NCBI RefSeq assembly: GCF_000321225.1
Contig: NW_004451529.1
Location: 62,001-126,000, forward strand
Source of the DNA: Odobenus rosmarus divergens
Lineage: Eukaryota; Chordata; Mammalia; Carnivora; Odobenidae
Direction of reading: 5' to 3'
Length of the DNA stretch: 64,000 nucleotides
The translations under genes and the position numbers were made by a program. Positions 34,569 to 46,170 of this stretch are shown one piece after another (position 1 is the stretch's first letter; the number at the start of each line of letters is the position of its first letter). The notes below the pieces were generated by a model that did no database searches, had not been told where the DNA came from, and worked only from the letters and a program-made list of their open reading frames with translations.

Positions 34569-34602
34569 ATGTACACACACACACACACACACACACACAG
34601 AG
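34569..34602 (+). repeat. (CA)n microsatellite inside L1-B ORF2
   Basis: A CA run of about 30 bp in the C-terminal ORF2 remnant, translating as alternating Thr and His between KMWCVC and EEYYSAIKK. The equivalent place in L1-A has no such run. Confidence 0.95.
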
Positions 34603-34924
34603 GAATATTATTCAGCCATAAAAAAGAATGAAGTCTTGCCATTTGCAACAACATGGATGGAGTTAGAGAGTATAATGCTAAGTGAAATAAGTCACTCAGA
34701 GAAAGACAAATACCATGTGATTTCACTCATATGTGGAAGTTAAGAAACAAAACAAAGGAGCATGGGGGAAAAAAAGAGAAAGACAGAGAGACAAACCAAG
34801 AAATAGACTCTTAACTATAGAGAACAACCTGATGGTTACCAGAGGAGAGGTGATTGGGGGGATGGGTGAAATAGGGGATGGAGATTAAAGAGTTCACTTA
34901 CTGTGATGAAAAATAATAATAAAA

Positions 34925-36450
34925 GAAATACAGTTGATCTAAAAAATGAAATATATGGAATGGGATTAATGTCAGATGAGACATTGCAGAAGAAAAGATT
35001 AGTGAACTTGCAGACACAGCAACTGAAACCATTCAAAATTAAATGCAAAGAGAAGAAATAATTTTAAAAAAGAAATGAGTAACAAGTTTTATAATATTTT
35101 TAAAAAGGCCTCCTGCATATATAATTGTGGGGTCCTTGAAGAAGAGGCAAGGGGGAAAGGCAGAAAAAACATTTGAAGAAATAGTAGCTGATGTTTTCCC
35201 AAATCTGATGAGAACTATAAACCCACCGATCCCAGAAATTTAGTGAATTCCAAGCAAAAGACATATGAAGAAAACTATACCCAGGCATGTCATAATCAAA
35301 CTGTTCAAAACCAGTGATAAAAAGAAAATCTTAAAAGTAGTCAAAGAAAAAAAGATACAATATCTATAGCAGAACAAAGTATTATAGATTTCTCCTTAAA
35401 AACAATGCAAGCAATAAGATAGTAAAACAGCCAAAAAAAAAAAAAATCACGAAAATTTCTTTACAAAAATAAGGCAAAATACTTACAGACAAGGTGCCTG
35501 GGTGGCTCAGTCTGTTAAGCGTCTGCCTTTGGCTCAGGTCATGATCCCAGGGTCCTGGAATGGAGTCCCACATTGGGCTCCTTGCTCTGCGGGGAGCCTG
35601 CTTCTCCCTCTGCCTGTCTCTCTCTCTGTCTGTCAAATAAATAAATAAAATCTTTAAAAAAAATACTTAACAGACATACAAAACCTGAAAGAGTTCATCA
35701 CTAGCAGACATAAATTACTAAAAATGTTAAAGGAAATCCTCTGGCTGAAGGAAAATGATCTTTGATAGAAACAGGAATCTGTTCCACACAAAGGAATATA
35801 GAACACTGCAAATGGTAACTATATAGGTAAATGAGTAAGACTTTTTTTCTTGTTTAAATTTCTCTAAAACATAACTCACTTTAAACAAAAATAATAATGT
35901 GTTATGGAGTGTGTAACATATGTAAAATAGAAATGTGTGATAATAATAAATATAAGCCAGGAGGGAAGAAATGGTAGTATACCATTGTAAGGCACTTAAA
36001 CTAAATGTGAAGTGTGTAATACCATTTGAAGGCAGACTGTGATAAGTTAAAGCAACACTAATGCAACCATTAAAATAGCAAAACAGAGTTACAGCTAATA
36101 AGCCAACAAAGGAAATAAAATAGAACCATAAAAAATATTCAACCTGAAAGAAGCAGAACAAAAGGAAAGAGGAGAAAGAGTAGATCAAACAAATAAAAAA
36201 CACTTCAAGATGATAAACATTTATATACCTAATAAGACTTCTAAGCAGACTGACCAGGAAAGCAAAAGAGAAGACACAGATTACTAACAACAGATTCTAC
36301 AAACACTGCAAGGATAATAAAAGAACATTCTGAACAACTTTATGGCAATAAATTTGACAACTTAGATGAAATGGACAAATCTCTTGAAAACCACAGACTG
36401 CCAAAGCTCACCCAAGAAGAAGGAGATCATCTGATTAGCACTTTATCTGT
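34925..36450 (+). repeat. Old L1 host, right part
   Basis: Continues the old L1 interrupted by L1-B. ORF1-like sequence (GCAGAAGAAAAGATTAGTGA, GTAGCTGATGTTTTCCCAAA) runs to about 35400. ORF2-like sequence (GCAATAAATTTGACAACTTAG, then a LENHRLPKLTQEE-like frame) lies at about 36330-36420. One SINE interrupts it. A 187-codon minus-strand open frame at 35727-36290 is an AT-rich shadow of this element. Confidence 0.7.
35492..35659 (+). repeat. Carnivore SINE with TSD
   Basis: Plus-strand copy with shortened body. Flanks share AAAATACTTACAGACA (35476-35491) and AAAATACTTAACAGACA (35660-35676). Confidence 0.93.
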
Positions 36451-36637
36451 TAAAGAGTGCTCTTTTCACAGTACATTTTATTTTGCAGCTTGAAATTTTT
36501 ATTAACTAGAGGAAATTGAAGCATGGTCACAGGGGTACTAAATTCCAACATTTGGACAAAGCGGTATGTCTTGTATCTTAAGACATAGAAGCTGCTGAGA
36601 AAAACAGCATAAGATTGATATAAGAACAGATGTTTTC

Positions 36638-36834
36638 GGGCGCCTGGGTGGCTCAGTTGGTTAAGCGACTGCCTTCGGCTCAGGTCATGATCCTCGAGTC
36701 CCAGGATCGAGTCCCGCATCGGGCTCCCTGCTCAGCAGGGAGTCTGCTTCTCCCTCTGACCCTCTTCCCTCTCGTGCTCTCTATCTCTCATTCTCTCTCT
36801 CTCAAATAAATAAATAAAATCTTAAAAAAAAAAA
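36638..36834 (+). repeat. Carnivore SINE with perfect TSD
   Basis: Full-length plus-strand copy beginning GGGCGCCTGGGTGGCTCAG. The perfect 16-bp TSD AAGAACAGATGTTTTC lies at 36622-36637 and 36835-36850. Confidence 0.97.
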
Positions 36835-36850
36835 AAGAACAGATGTTTTC

Positions 36851-37572
36851 ACAATTTACCCCCTACCTAGTCATAATTCTCTAGTTAGACTGACAGGAAA
36901 AAAAAAAAAAGTATTCTGTGATATTGTACCATTCTGTTCTTCCACAGTTATGGACTCCTGAGGTCCCTTGCTTCTCTACGCATCCCTTTGGTGGGTTCCT
37001 CTTCCTCCTCAGGTTTTAGCCGTAGATAAGTCTTTGGGCCTTGTGCATTTTTGCATTGTGTACATTCACTTTCCGAAGAAAATAAATCCTAAATTTTGTC
37101 CTAGCTCCAGTTCCAATTTTATTTTTTCAGCCACCTTATATAAAATCTTCTGTGGCCTTTGATATTTCTTTTTTATTGTCATTATTGCTATGTGGATAAG
37201 GCAGCTTACATACAGCACAACTTTAAGGGGGTGTTATTTACAGAGACAGTGGTCTGCATATCTGTACATCATGTTCGTGATTATTATACTATCTTCATTT
37301 TTTCATTCTCCCATCAAAATCTTTGAGCTAAACTCTAGTCCTATATCCTGCATCTTAATTTTATATATCATTCCTCTTTTTCTTTGCTTATACAGTCTTC
37401 CTAGCCCTTATGTTCTGGCTCAAACCCTCCCCCCTTTAAAGAAAATTTCCTGAGCTTTCTGCCTGAAATGAACCTCTGCTGCAATTACAAAATGTATCAT
37501 TCACTTTGTCACTAACATACCATGTTTCATTTTATTTAGATGTTTCATATATGGATGTCCTGCATTCTTCCA
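36851..37572. other. Unique DNA, possible L2 trace
   Basis: No gene identified. A CT-rich stretch at about 37300-37540 resembles decayed plus-strand L2 but is not assignable with confidence. Confidence 0.35.
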
Positions 37573-37585
37573 TTAGACTATTTCT

Positions 37586-37819
37586 TTTTTTTTTTGTAAG
37601 AAAGAAGATTTTTTTTTTCTTTTTTTTTTTAAAGATTTTATTTATTTTTGGACAGAGAGAGAGACAGCGAGAGAGGGAACACAAGCAGGGGGAGTGGAAG
37701 AGGGAGAAGCAGGCCTCCCGCTGAGCAGGGAGCCCAATGAGGGGCTCGATCCCAGGACCCTGGGATCATGACCTCAACCAAAGGCAGATGCTTAACCATC
37801 TGAGCCACCCAGGCGCCCC
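37586..37819 (-). repeat. Carnivore SINE with TSD
   Basis: Minus-strand copy with a long, broken poly-T tail (37586-37630). The 13-bp TSD TAGACTATTTCTT lies at 37573-37585 and 37820-37832. Confidence 0.95.
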
Positions 37820-37832
37820 TAGACTATTTCTT

Positions 37833-40800
37833 AAAGACAGTCTGAAGCTTTCTTTTTATCTGCCAGGGTGGCAAGTGGATTTCTGCATGTTCAGCAAGCG
37901 TCCCTAATTCCGGGATTGATGCACAGAGTCGCAAAAGGCCAAAGGATTAACCTCATCCATTTTCTAGTTGTTGTATTTAAGTAGATTGCACTTCATCTAA
38001 AGCAATATTTGAAGTAGTTTTGATTTTTCCCTAATGATCTATGGTTTGTTTTCATGTTTTGTATCGGAGAGAAAGAAACCACACTAATCCTTGCTTCTTT
38101 AGATTAAATTTGTTAATTGTTTATATAGTAAATGCAGATCTTTTCACGTCGATTATGTATGTCAAAACTCCTTTCTTCTGAGTACAAAAGTCCTATGTCC
38201 CAAATTTAAAATTTTTTTCAATTTAAGTAATCATGCATGGAGAGAAATTTCCCTCAAAATTACCAGTGTTAAGTACAGCTTCAGACACTGTTTCCATCCC
38301 TTTTCTCCTGTACTTAATAGAACTTTCCTAACTCCTAAAGATTGGAATAGAATTCAGATACCCTAGTTTCTCCTGTAAACTGTCCATACTATATTCACGT
38401 GGGTGGTTCTAACTTCATCACGTATCTCTACTCCAGCTAAACTGGAAGTGGACTCAAGATTAGCCAGGCATACCTGGGGCTTGTCTGCTTTCTGTCTGTG
38501 AATAGCCTTCCAGTCTTTCTAAACCTACATGTTTTTTCATGTCCAGCTCACATCTAATCTCTGGTCATCACTTACCTTCCTGTGTTACAGACCTAAATAG
38601 AAATAACTCTCAGGAAATACTGTCGCATTATAGCTTACATGTTAAAATAAGTGCTTTTAAATATCTGCTTTATTTTACTTAAACGCCATTTAGAGAATTT
38701 AAGGGAAGCTCTTTGATACTAATTTGTTCATTTGTTACTGTCCCTTGGGTCAGGTTGCAACTCTGCATGGGTGGCCCTTTCCATCATAGGAGAGATTAGA
38801 CTTTTTGGGGGTATAGTATATTGGAGTGGGGTATGAGGGAATACCAGATAAGGCATCTAAATACATTGCTAGCTCTTCTTGAGTCAGTTCTTCAACTGAA
38901 TGACTTCAGTGAAGTCATTAAATTTATTTAAGTTTATTCCTGATACATGAGATAGTCAAATACAATTACAATACACATTCAAATCTATTAATCCTCAGTT
39001 TGAAATTAGTGCCACCATTCTGTTGATAAATTGAGAGGTGAGTGAACATCTTTGCATCTTTGTTATTTTTTCTCTTTTATTTGAAAAATTATAGACTTGA
39101 CTACTTTTACTCTATTATCCTTTCTCTTTAGGTCTCTTCATCAATTTATTATATATACCTTATCTCATATCTCTTTTCTTTCTTTTACATCACCAGTCTG
39201 AGATCTCTCCCTGTTGTGCCAGGAAGTGGGAGAGGCTGATCCCAGCAGGTGTGGGACTGGTAGTGGATCACCTACACAAGATGGTAATACACCGTAAAGG
39301 TTGAGAGTTGAGCAGATGAACTGAAGGAGGTCACCAAGACGGGCATGAGCCATTAAGTAAGGCTGGCCTGGGATGAGTTTTAAGAACCTGAGTACAAAGC
39401 CAAGAATAGACAGAACTGTCAGGGGAGCAAATGAAAATAAGTGTAAAGAAGGGCAGCCTGGAGATGGAAGGGGGGAGGGGGCAGTTGGGGGCAGCGAGGG
39501 AGTGGGGAGTAGAGAGGGTGCTTGTCTGCAACTCGGCTTTCACATGTTTTGCAAGTTCTTGTGTGGTTGAGCCAGCTCCATTTTAAATGATCAGCCTTGA
39601 AAAGGAAGCCACCAATCTATTTTTTTTTTAAATCTATTCTTAATTATTAAATTATAAATGCCTCCTCCTTAATTATAAAATAATGGCAGGTGGTGTATTT
39701 CAAATAGGACCCATTTTGTTCTTGGTGATATTTAAATAGGCTCTTGGAAAGTTTTTCTTCTTCTCCTCCACCTCCCCTTTCCTTTTTGTATAGAATATAC
39801 CGCAGTATTTCAAAATATACTGTTAACAGATAGGTGATTGTAAAACAGAAAATTAAGTCTTTTAGATTGTTAGTTTTTCATTTGGCTACCACTTTAATAA
39901 AATAAGCAATTTCAGTAAATATATATATATAAATACATATACATATAAATTGTAGTTATCATGACTTGGTACTTTACGCTAGGTTTAGGCAATTTTAGGG
40001 TAAATAGAAGAAATCAAAGAAATTCCTGCTGAGCACAGCTGTAGTTGGTGCATTCCTATTGGAAAATAATGTGTTCTCATTTCAGAGCAGACAACAAAGC
40101 TGACATTGGTATTTAATGAGCTGAAGGAATAATGCCTCTTTTAAGCACATGACCATTCAGGTCCTGCAGGAGCTTTTGAGCATGATTATTCCAGTGCTGA
40201 CCCTACAGCCTATACTACTTCTCCACTCTTAGGTGCAGACCGTAGGCCTTATAGTGGTGACGCCTGCTCTCAGGCCCCATTGTCTTGCATACGGTGAAAT
40301 ACTTATGTATTAGACTTTTAGTTCTTGAAGTTTGGATAGATTTCTCAACTTTCATTCATAGGAAAGAAAGAAATAAAAACCATACGTAAATGTAAAACAA
40401 ATGGAAGTTGGAATGTAATTCTTCAGTTAATTTATCTAGCCTGGCTAACTTCATTTCAGACATCTTACCCACTCACTTGCAGCTTTTCTCTTACCTAAAC
40501 GTAACAGCTTATAGAGGGACATGCGGGAGTGTCTTCCATCTGCCACAAGTGATTTCCATGTCATTTTCTTGAATGTGCTTTCAATCCTGTTATTAGTAAA
40601 TTCTGAGTATCTGCCTTCTTGGGCAAATAAACTTGCCAATCAGGGGTTTTCTTAAAGGTGTATTTTATGTTAATATGAGTTTGGGCGCACGATAACATTG
40701 TTTAGAAACCTTTGAGAACTTTAATGATTAGATTTTGCAATACTGATTACTTATAGCTAAGTAAGTTACTACTTCCTTCAACACATATACTTTGTTTCCA

Positions 40801-41223
40801 TATAAAATGGTAAATATTTTTTAATTTAACACTCCCCTCCCCCATATATTCTACACACTAAAGTCCAAACTAAAACAATGACTTCTGGACTTGCATTTGT
40901 GTCTGTCCTGCAAAGTGTCCATTTGTCCGCTGATCCACCTCCAGAGAGCTAGCCTGTCTCATGATGAGAGCCTCCACACTCCTCAAGTCAAATTTGTTTG
41001 TTTCTGAAGGAACTACCAAGTGATGGCATATTGCTAAATTATTTGAGTTTTATTTATTTTCTTATGGCTTTTACACTGTTTTACTATGTATTAGCGTTTT
41101 CCCTCTTTGCTTTTAGAAATCCATAAATATTGCACTTGCTTTCATTTTGACCTTTCTTCTTACTCATTTAGACATTAAATAAAATAGACACTTACCATCC
41201 CCTAGTGTAATACATGTCTTTTT
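37833..41223. other. Unique DNA, SINE-free 3.4 kb
   Basis: No carnivore SINE and no assigned LINE. Contains an (AT)n patch at about 39919-39935 and a G-rich purine tract at 39464-39520. Open frames are short and unsupported. Confidence 0.45.
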
Positions 41224-41238
41224 AAAAATTAAGCTCCT

Positions 41239-41450
41239 GGAGCACCTCTGTGGCTCAGTCGGTTAAGCGTCTGCCTTCGGCTCAGGTCATGATCCCAGAG
41301 TCCTGGGATCCAGCCCCACATTGGGCTCCTGGCTCGGCAGGGAACCTGCTTCTCCCTCTCCCTCTGCCCCTCCCCCTGCTCATGCTCTCTCTCTCTCTAT
41401 CTCTGTGTCTCAAATGAATAAATAAAACCTTTAAAAAAAATAAATAAAAT
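41239..41450 (+). repeat. Carnivore SINE with perfect TSD
   Basis: Plus-strand copy with head GGAGCACCTCTGTGGCTCAG and tail AATAAATAAAATA. The perfect 15-bp TSD AAAAATTAAGCTCCT lies at 41224-41238 and 41451-41465. Confidence 0.96.
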
Positions 41451-41499
41451 AAAAATTAAGCTCCTATTCTAATCTGTTTATAACTCACTTCTTCATTTG

Positions 41500-42400
41500 A
41501 GTATCTGTTATTCATTTATTTACTCAATATTTATTTAAATAATCTGTGACCACAGTGACCAGGAGCTGTTGGGTAGTGGACATGCCAAGATGAATATGTT
41601 GTAGTTAAGTCAAGGGCTTCACAGATAAGTAGGGAGGATAGACAGGTATACAAATGATTGCCACAGAATGATTGTTACTGTGTGGTTATGAAGAAACAGG
41701 ACAGGATGCAAAGGCAGAGGAGGGAGGTAATGACAGGGATGACTTGAAAGAGAAAGTGACATTTGAGTCTTAACTAGCAAGGAGGGGCCCCTGGCTGGCT
41801 CAGTCGGAAGAGCATCTGACTCTTGATCTTGGGGTCATGAGTGCAAGCTCCACATTGGGTGTATAGATTACTTAAATAAATAAAACTTAAAAAAATTAAC
41901 AAGGGAAGACAAGGAATGATATTTTGGGCAATGAGAACAGCGTATGTGAGAACCAGAAATATCATAAAATACAGCATGTTGGGGAAGAAGCTTCATGAGA
42001 ACATTGGGCTTAAGGTGTCAAGGTGACAGATGTATTGGAAAGGCAGGAGAGGTCTAGATTATCTGAAGGGTGTCTTATTGTTAGGGTTGTGTGCTAACCT
42101 TTTAACCTGTGGGCCAGAGGCTACCTTCAAATAGTTACATAATTAGATGTGGTGTTCTAGGAAGAAAATTTTGGAGACAGTGAGACGTAAAGGGAAATGT
42201 GGAGAGACTGGTAATAAATATGGAGAGTGGTTAAACTATTAGGATAGACCAGGGGAGAAATCATGAAGGCCTTTTGAACCAAGGCTATGACAGCAGGGAT
42301 GGAAAGGGCAGGGTATGGGGACGCTGAGCAGCATTTCCCAGGTGCTGTCAGGGAGACGTGGGAACGATTAGATGTGCTTGATGATAAATGCTAAGTCATT
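41500..42400 (-). repeat. L2 LINE fragment, minus strand, split by SINE
   Basis: Antisense L2: TATTCATTTATTTACTCAAT at the 3' side, then GAAAGTGACATTTGAGTCTT, GATATTTTGGGCAATGAGAA and AATCATGAAGGCCTTTTGAA. A short-type SINE lies inside. It is one of several minus-strand L2 pieces between 41.5 and 47.2 kb. Confidence 0.6.
41783..41897 (+). repeat. Short-type tRNA SINE
   Basis: Head GGGGCCCCTGGCTGGCTCAG, CTCTTGATCTTGGGGTCATG, GGGTGTATAGATTACTTAAA, then an A-rich tail. No CT-rich body. Inserted in L2. Confidence 0.9.
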
Positions 42401-42944
42401 GCCATTTCCATTGCTACTCTTTCCTTTATTTCTCTCTTTCTTGTCCTCTTTACAACTTCCCAGTCCTGTCCTGTCTTTAATTTTAAGGAAAGGAGCTGCG
42501 TATAAAATGCTTTTTGTAGGGAAGGCAGCTTATTAGACTTCACATATTCTTACTTACTGCTCATTTAGTGTTAACCAGTGTATCCCTAGACGATTGAGTA
42601 GTGCTATCAGATCAGCTTCTGCTTGGTTCCGCCTAAAGCATCAGGGTTTGAACTCCATTAATAGACTCTCAGAGAAAGTGACCAAACCAACTGATCTTTT
42701 AGCCAAATTTAGTGCCTCAAAATCAACAACTTTGAGGGAGGATTCATATGACAGGGGGCATTTCACTTCCTGTGTGGTGTGCCCTTCCCTGATTTGGTAA
42801 AGAATATTATCTCTAGCAATTTTGTATCAATGAGTTATATAAAAGAAGACATAATAAGCCACATGTACTTGGAAAGTTACATGAATATAATGAAGAGCTA
42901 TTTTTCCTTTATGATGCTTCTCAGATTTAAGCATTGCTCCGTGT
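42401..42944. other. Unique DNA
   Basis: No repeat or gene recognised. A 68-codon plus-strand open frame at 42594-42800 has no supporting signals. Confidence 0.4.
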
Positions 42945-43350
42945 CCATGGCAACCACGCCAGTCCAGGCTTTCTTCCTCTCACATTTGGCTCACTGCAAG
43001 AGCTTTATGACTTGTCTACCTTCAGTCTCTTCCTCTCTTACACTCCCTTGTCCTCTGCTACCAGATTAATCTTTCTAAAGATTTGTCTTCATTGTATTAT
43101 TCACCTGTTGTCTGATATAAGCCCATCATCTGGCATTCCATTTTCATCGTAATCTGGCCTCAGATATACCTATTAGGCACATTATTGCACAGTCATGGGG
43201 ATTCCCTAATGTCCCAGTCATGGGCCTTGTTTCTGCTCCAAGTCTGTAATGCCACTAAGGATAGAGACCATATTACACACTAGTTTTATATCCCACTAGC
43301 AACAGGCACAACTCTGGGCTTATGGTGTGTACATAGAGAATTGAGTATTT
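42945..43350 (+). repeat. L2 LINE 3' fragment, plus strand
   Basis: Sense L2: ACCAGATTAATCTTTCTAAA, CACCTGTTGTCTGATATAAG, GTAATCTGGCCTCAG, and the 3' end with CTAAGGATAGAGACCATATT, then GTGTACATAGAGAATTGAGTA. Confidence 0.6.
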
Positions 43351-44270
43351 CCTCTTCACCTTTTGCCCCTGAGCTCATTTAGTCCTCTCTATTCCCATTT
43401 GGTCTAAGGGGTGTTCCTGCTTATTTTGTGTTGTTAATTTCCTCCTCCTTCCCAAAGTAGTTGACAGTTTTATAGCATATATTATCCAAAGTTTGCAGGA
43501 CATTTTAAAAACCAATATTATATCGTTTTTAAATATAGAAACCTCTCTCTACCAAAAACCACAATGACTCAGCTACTTGCATGTCTAAACTGGTTTCTGC
43601 AGTTTTAGGTGGCTAGTCTTTATGATGGTTATAGATTCATAGTAGCCTTTTTTGGAAGCCTAACATTTGGTATTAATCCTGGCATTACTACAGTTAACCA
43701 GGTAGACCTTTTGTACAAAGGTGTGTATAGACATAGGTTCAGGGGAATAAAAACAACCTGACACTCATGAAAGATATATTCTACAATGCTTTTAAATTTT
43801 TTAATGCCACTATGATATTTTTATTCAGTGTCGTTTTTTATAAAATTGAGATAAAATAACTGCCTTGTCATAAGAACATAGAATAACTGTGAAGAACAAA
43901 GACTATAAGGTAAGCTTACTTACCATCTGCTACACAGGAGTAACTAAATTCGTTCCTCAGTAAACCCACAAGTTGCTGTGTTATGGCCTTGTGGGGTCTC
44001 TCAGGGAGAGCTGAAACCATAAATATTGAATCTATAAATGTCAAGGGGTCATTTTAGTTGACTCCCGGTTGCTAAAGAAAAGAGAGATTCAGAAGGCCCT
44101 GTAAAATAGTAATCCTTTAAAGTAAAGATGAATGAATGAATGAATGAAAAGAAGAAGCTGAAACCAGAATCTTATTTTACATTTATGTTTTTCTCTACTA
44201 ACTTCAGTAAAGATCATTTAAAGCTCTCCCTCCTCTCCCCCATGAGCCTTGCCCTAACATTTTCTAGTTG
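43351..44270. other. Unique DNA
   Basis: Nothing assigned. A GAAT tetramer run lies at about 44128-44149. Confidence 0.45.
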
Positions 44271-44279
44271 GAGAAAGAG

Positions 44280-44975
44280 ATCATACATGAGAAAAAAGTA
44301 AACAGTTTCAAGTAGTGATAAATGTTGTGAAAGAAAGAATACCACAGAATCCAGTGTGTTACTGCTCTCCATTAGGTAAGATGTTACGAGAAGCCTCTGT
44401 GAGCAAAGTAACATTTGAGCTGAATGACATAGTGGACCGACCATGTGACGACCAGAGGCAACAGCAAGTACAAAGGCCCTAAGGCAGGAGAGGGTCTGTG
44501 TGTTCAAAACAGAGAGGGGGCCAGTGTCAGTGGGGCACAGTGAGTGAGATGCAGACAGGAAGGAGCTGTGGTCGGGGGCTAGGCAGGGGCCAGAGCAGTA
44601 GAGACATATAAACAGTAGCAAAATGTTGGCATTGGGGTTTAAGGGGAAGCCAGTATAAAAGTTTTAAGCAGGGAGAAATTGTATCTGATTTATGGTTTTA
44701 AGACATTTGGATTGAGGGATTCTGGTGTGTGGAATGTGAATTGAAAAAGAAGCAAGAATGGAGACAAGTCAGACGTTATTTCAGAAGGCCGAGTCAGGAC
44801 GTGATCATAGCTTGGACTAAGGTGGTGACAGTGAAGATGGAAAAAGAAGACAGATTCAGATAATTTTGTAGAGAGAGCTGATAGGGCTTGTAGATCAATT
44901 GGACTTGGAGGCTTAGGAAAAGTGGGAAATCAAGGAATCAAGGATGTTGTAGAAATCGGCAGATGGATTTTGTGA
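44280..44975 (-). repeat. L2 LINE fragment, minus strand
   Basis: Antisense L2 coding-to-3' region: GTAACATTTGAGCTGAATGA, GTACAAAGGCCCTAAGGCAG, GTTTTAAGCAGGGAGAAATTG, and TAGCTTGGACTAAGGTGGTG. The order matches the other minus-strand L2 copies and this is one of the longest here. Confidence 0.7.
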
Positions 44976-44976
44976 A

Positions 44977-45087
44977 GGGGCACTTGGCTGGCTCCGTCAG
45001 AAGAGCAGGCAACTCTTGATCTCAGGGTTGTGAGTTCGAGCCCCACGTTGGGTGTAGAGATGACTTAAAATAAAAACTTAAAAAATA
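44977..45087 (+). repeat. Short-type tRNA SINE
   Basis: Head GGGGCACTTGGCTGGCTCCG, CTCTTGATCTCAGGGTTGTG, TTCGAGCCCCACG, then GGGTGTAGAGATGACTTAAAA. Retains a tRNA-like B box (GTTCGAGCCCC) but is not a tRNA gene. Confidence 0.9.
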
Positions 45088-45344
45088 CTGACCTGCAAAA
45101 CATAAACAAATTATTTCTTTTAGCAGTGATCTCATTACCACATATTATAGGAATGGAGTAAGACCATGCATGGAGGTGGATGGTGCGGCGTCTGGCCCAC
45201 AACAGGCACTTGTCAGATTTTCATTCTTACCTCCACCTCGGCACATTTTTATTAGGAATTTGTATTCTCATGTTACTAATTATTTAAGTCACCAGATTTC
45301 AAGCAAATGACTAGAAGGTCCATCAGGGAATATTATATGAGATT

Positions 45345-45490
45345 CAATCATTCATCAACTCAGTAATTATTTCCTGAACTCTTTGTATATGTAGTCACTC
45401 TGTTGGGTGCTAGGAACATGTTGGTGAGTGAAGCAAATGCAAAATGTTCCCTTAAGGAGCATTCTGTCTGGTGGGGTCAATTATTTCCCT
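45345..45490 (-). repeat. L2 LINE 3' fragment, minus strand
   Basis: Antisense 3' end: CATTCATCAACTCAGTAATT, CACTCTGTTGGGTGCTAGGA, GTTCCCTTAAGGAGCATTCT. Short and diverged. Confidence 0.55.
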
Positions 45491-45849
45491 AATAAAATAT
45501 AACTAGTTATTAAATCACACCTGGCATAATTGAGAAGAATATCATGACATAATATGAGAATATCTGTTCACGGCTTTCATATTTTCCCTCGTTTACCTCA
45601 TTCATTCCCATATTTCACCAGTGATTTCTAAACCCATCCCTTGGCTCCAGATTCATCTTTCCCATGGCCTGTGGAACATCTCCAAAAGATTGCCACATAT
45701 TTCTTGCTAACTCCATTCATCCTGCATCGTTTCCTGGCCACAATGCTTTCCCTATCAGTTATTACCTGTACTATCATCCTAGTTTACCAACCTAGAAATA
45801 TCACAGTCATGAATAATGTTAGCAACTTCATAAGATTACTGTTTTAAAC
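45491..45849. other. Unassigned DNA, possible L2 trace
   Basis: No gene is seen. The CT-rich stretch at about 45590-45800 (CCCATCCCTTGGCTCCAGAT) may be decayed plus-strand L2, but the match is weak. The 68-codon plus-strand open frame here is unsupported. Confidence 0.35.
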
Positions 45850-46170
45850 CTTATTTCCTTAATGAAAAATGAGACTCAAAGAGGTTAGCTTTCATCAAGT
45901 CACACAGTTACTGGACATCAAATGTTGGTTTTAAATACAGGTCTGTCAGGGGTGCCTGGGTGGCTCAGTCATTGAGCGTCTACTTTCGGCTCAGGTCATG
46001 ATCCCAGGGTCCTGGGATGGAGCCCCACTTCGGGCTCCCTGCTCGGCAGGAGGCCTGCTTCTCCCTCTCCCACTCCCCCTGCTTGTGTTTCCTCTCTCAC
46101 TGTCTCTCTCTGCCAAATAAATAAATAAAAAATCCTTAAAAAAAAATAAATACAGATCTGTCTGATATCT
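45850..46170 (-). repeat. MIR fragment, split by SINE
   Basis: GACTCAAAGAGGTTAGCTTT and CAAGTCACACAGTTACTGG at 45869-45915 are antisense MIR. The sequence resumes after the SINE at 46148. Confidence 0.65.
45948..46147 (+). repeat. Carnivore SINE with TSD
   Basis: Full-length plus-strand copy. TSD AAATACAGGTCTGTC (45933-45947) and AAATACAGATCTGTC (46148-46162), one difference. Confidence 0.96.

Larger units (their letters stand above)
30520..34743 (+). pseudogene. L1-B ORF2 remnant, endonuclease lost
   Basis: Starts in the region between endonuclease and reverse transcriptase ([22 protein letters not shown], about 30568). A 76-residue piece at 31212-31442 holds [14 protein letters not shown] of the reverse transcriptase. 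The catalytic FADD box reads FAND at 32150-32161, so the first aspartate is lost. The C-terminal piece (34477-34743) ends KYHVISLICGS and contains an in-frame CA-repeat that encodes Thr-His repeats. Six SINEs and several stops break the frame. Confidence 0.85.
28471..34924 (+). mobile_element. L1-B: carnivore L1 with 5' end, seven nested SINEs
   Basis: A plus-strand LINE-1. It begins GGGAGGTTGGCTGGGAAGAT, the L1 5' end, matching the reverse complement of L1-A's start. The 5' UTR runs to about 29600, followed by an ORF1 remnant, an ORF2 remnant lacking the endonuclease region, and a 3' UTR ending in an AATAATAATAAAAG tail. Seven SINEs interrupt it. It lies inside an older plus-strand L1. Without SINEs the body is about 5.2 kb, consistent with a full 5'-3' span minus an internal deletion of about 0.8 kb. 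It cannot move on its own. Confidence 0.9.

Noticed and set aside
35727..36290. 187-codon minus-strand frame, the longest in the window, rich in Phe, Leu and Tyr
   Set aside because: It lies antisense to an old L1; the hydrophobic composition follows from A-rich LINE sense strand. No start or splice support.
44977..45087. Possible tRNA gene (A- and B-box-like sequences)
   Set aside because: The sequence continues into the SINE tail and matches the short-type SINE family; no mature tRNA 3' end.
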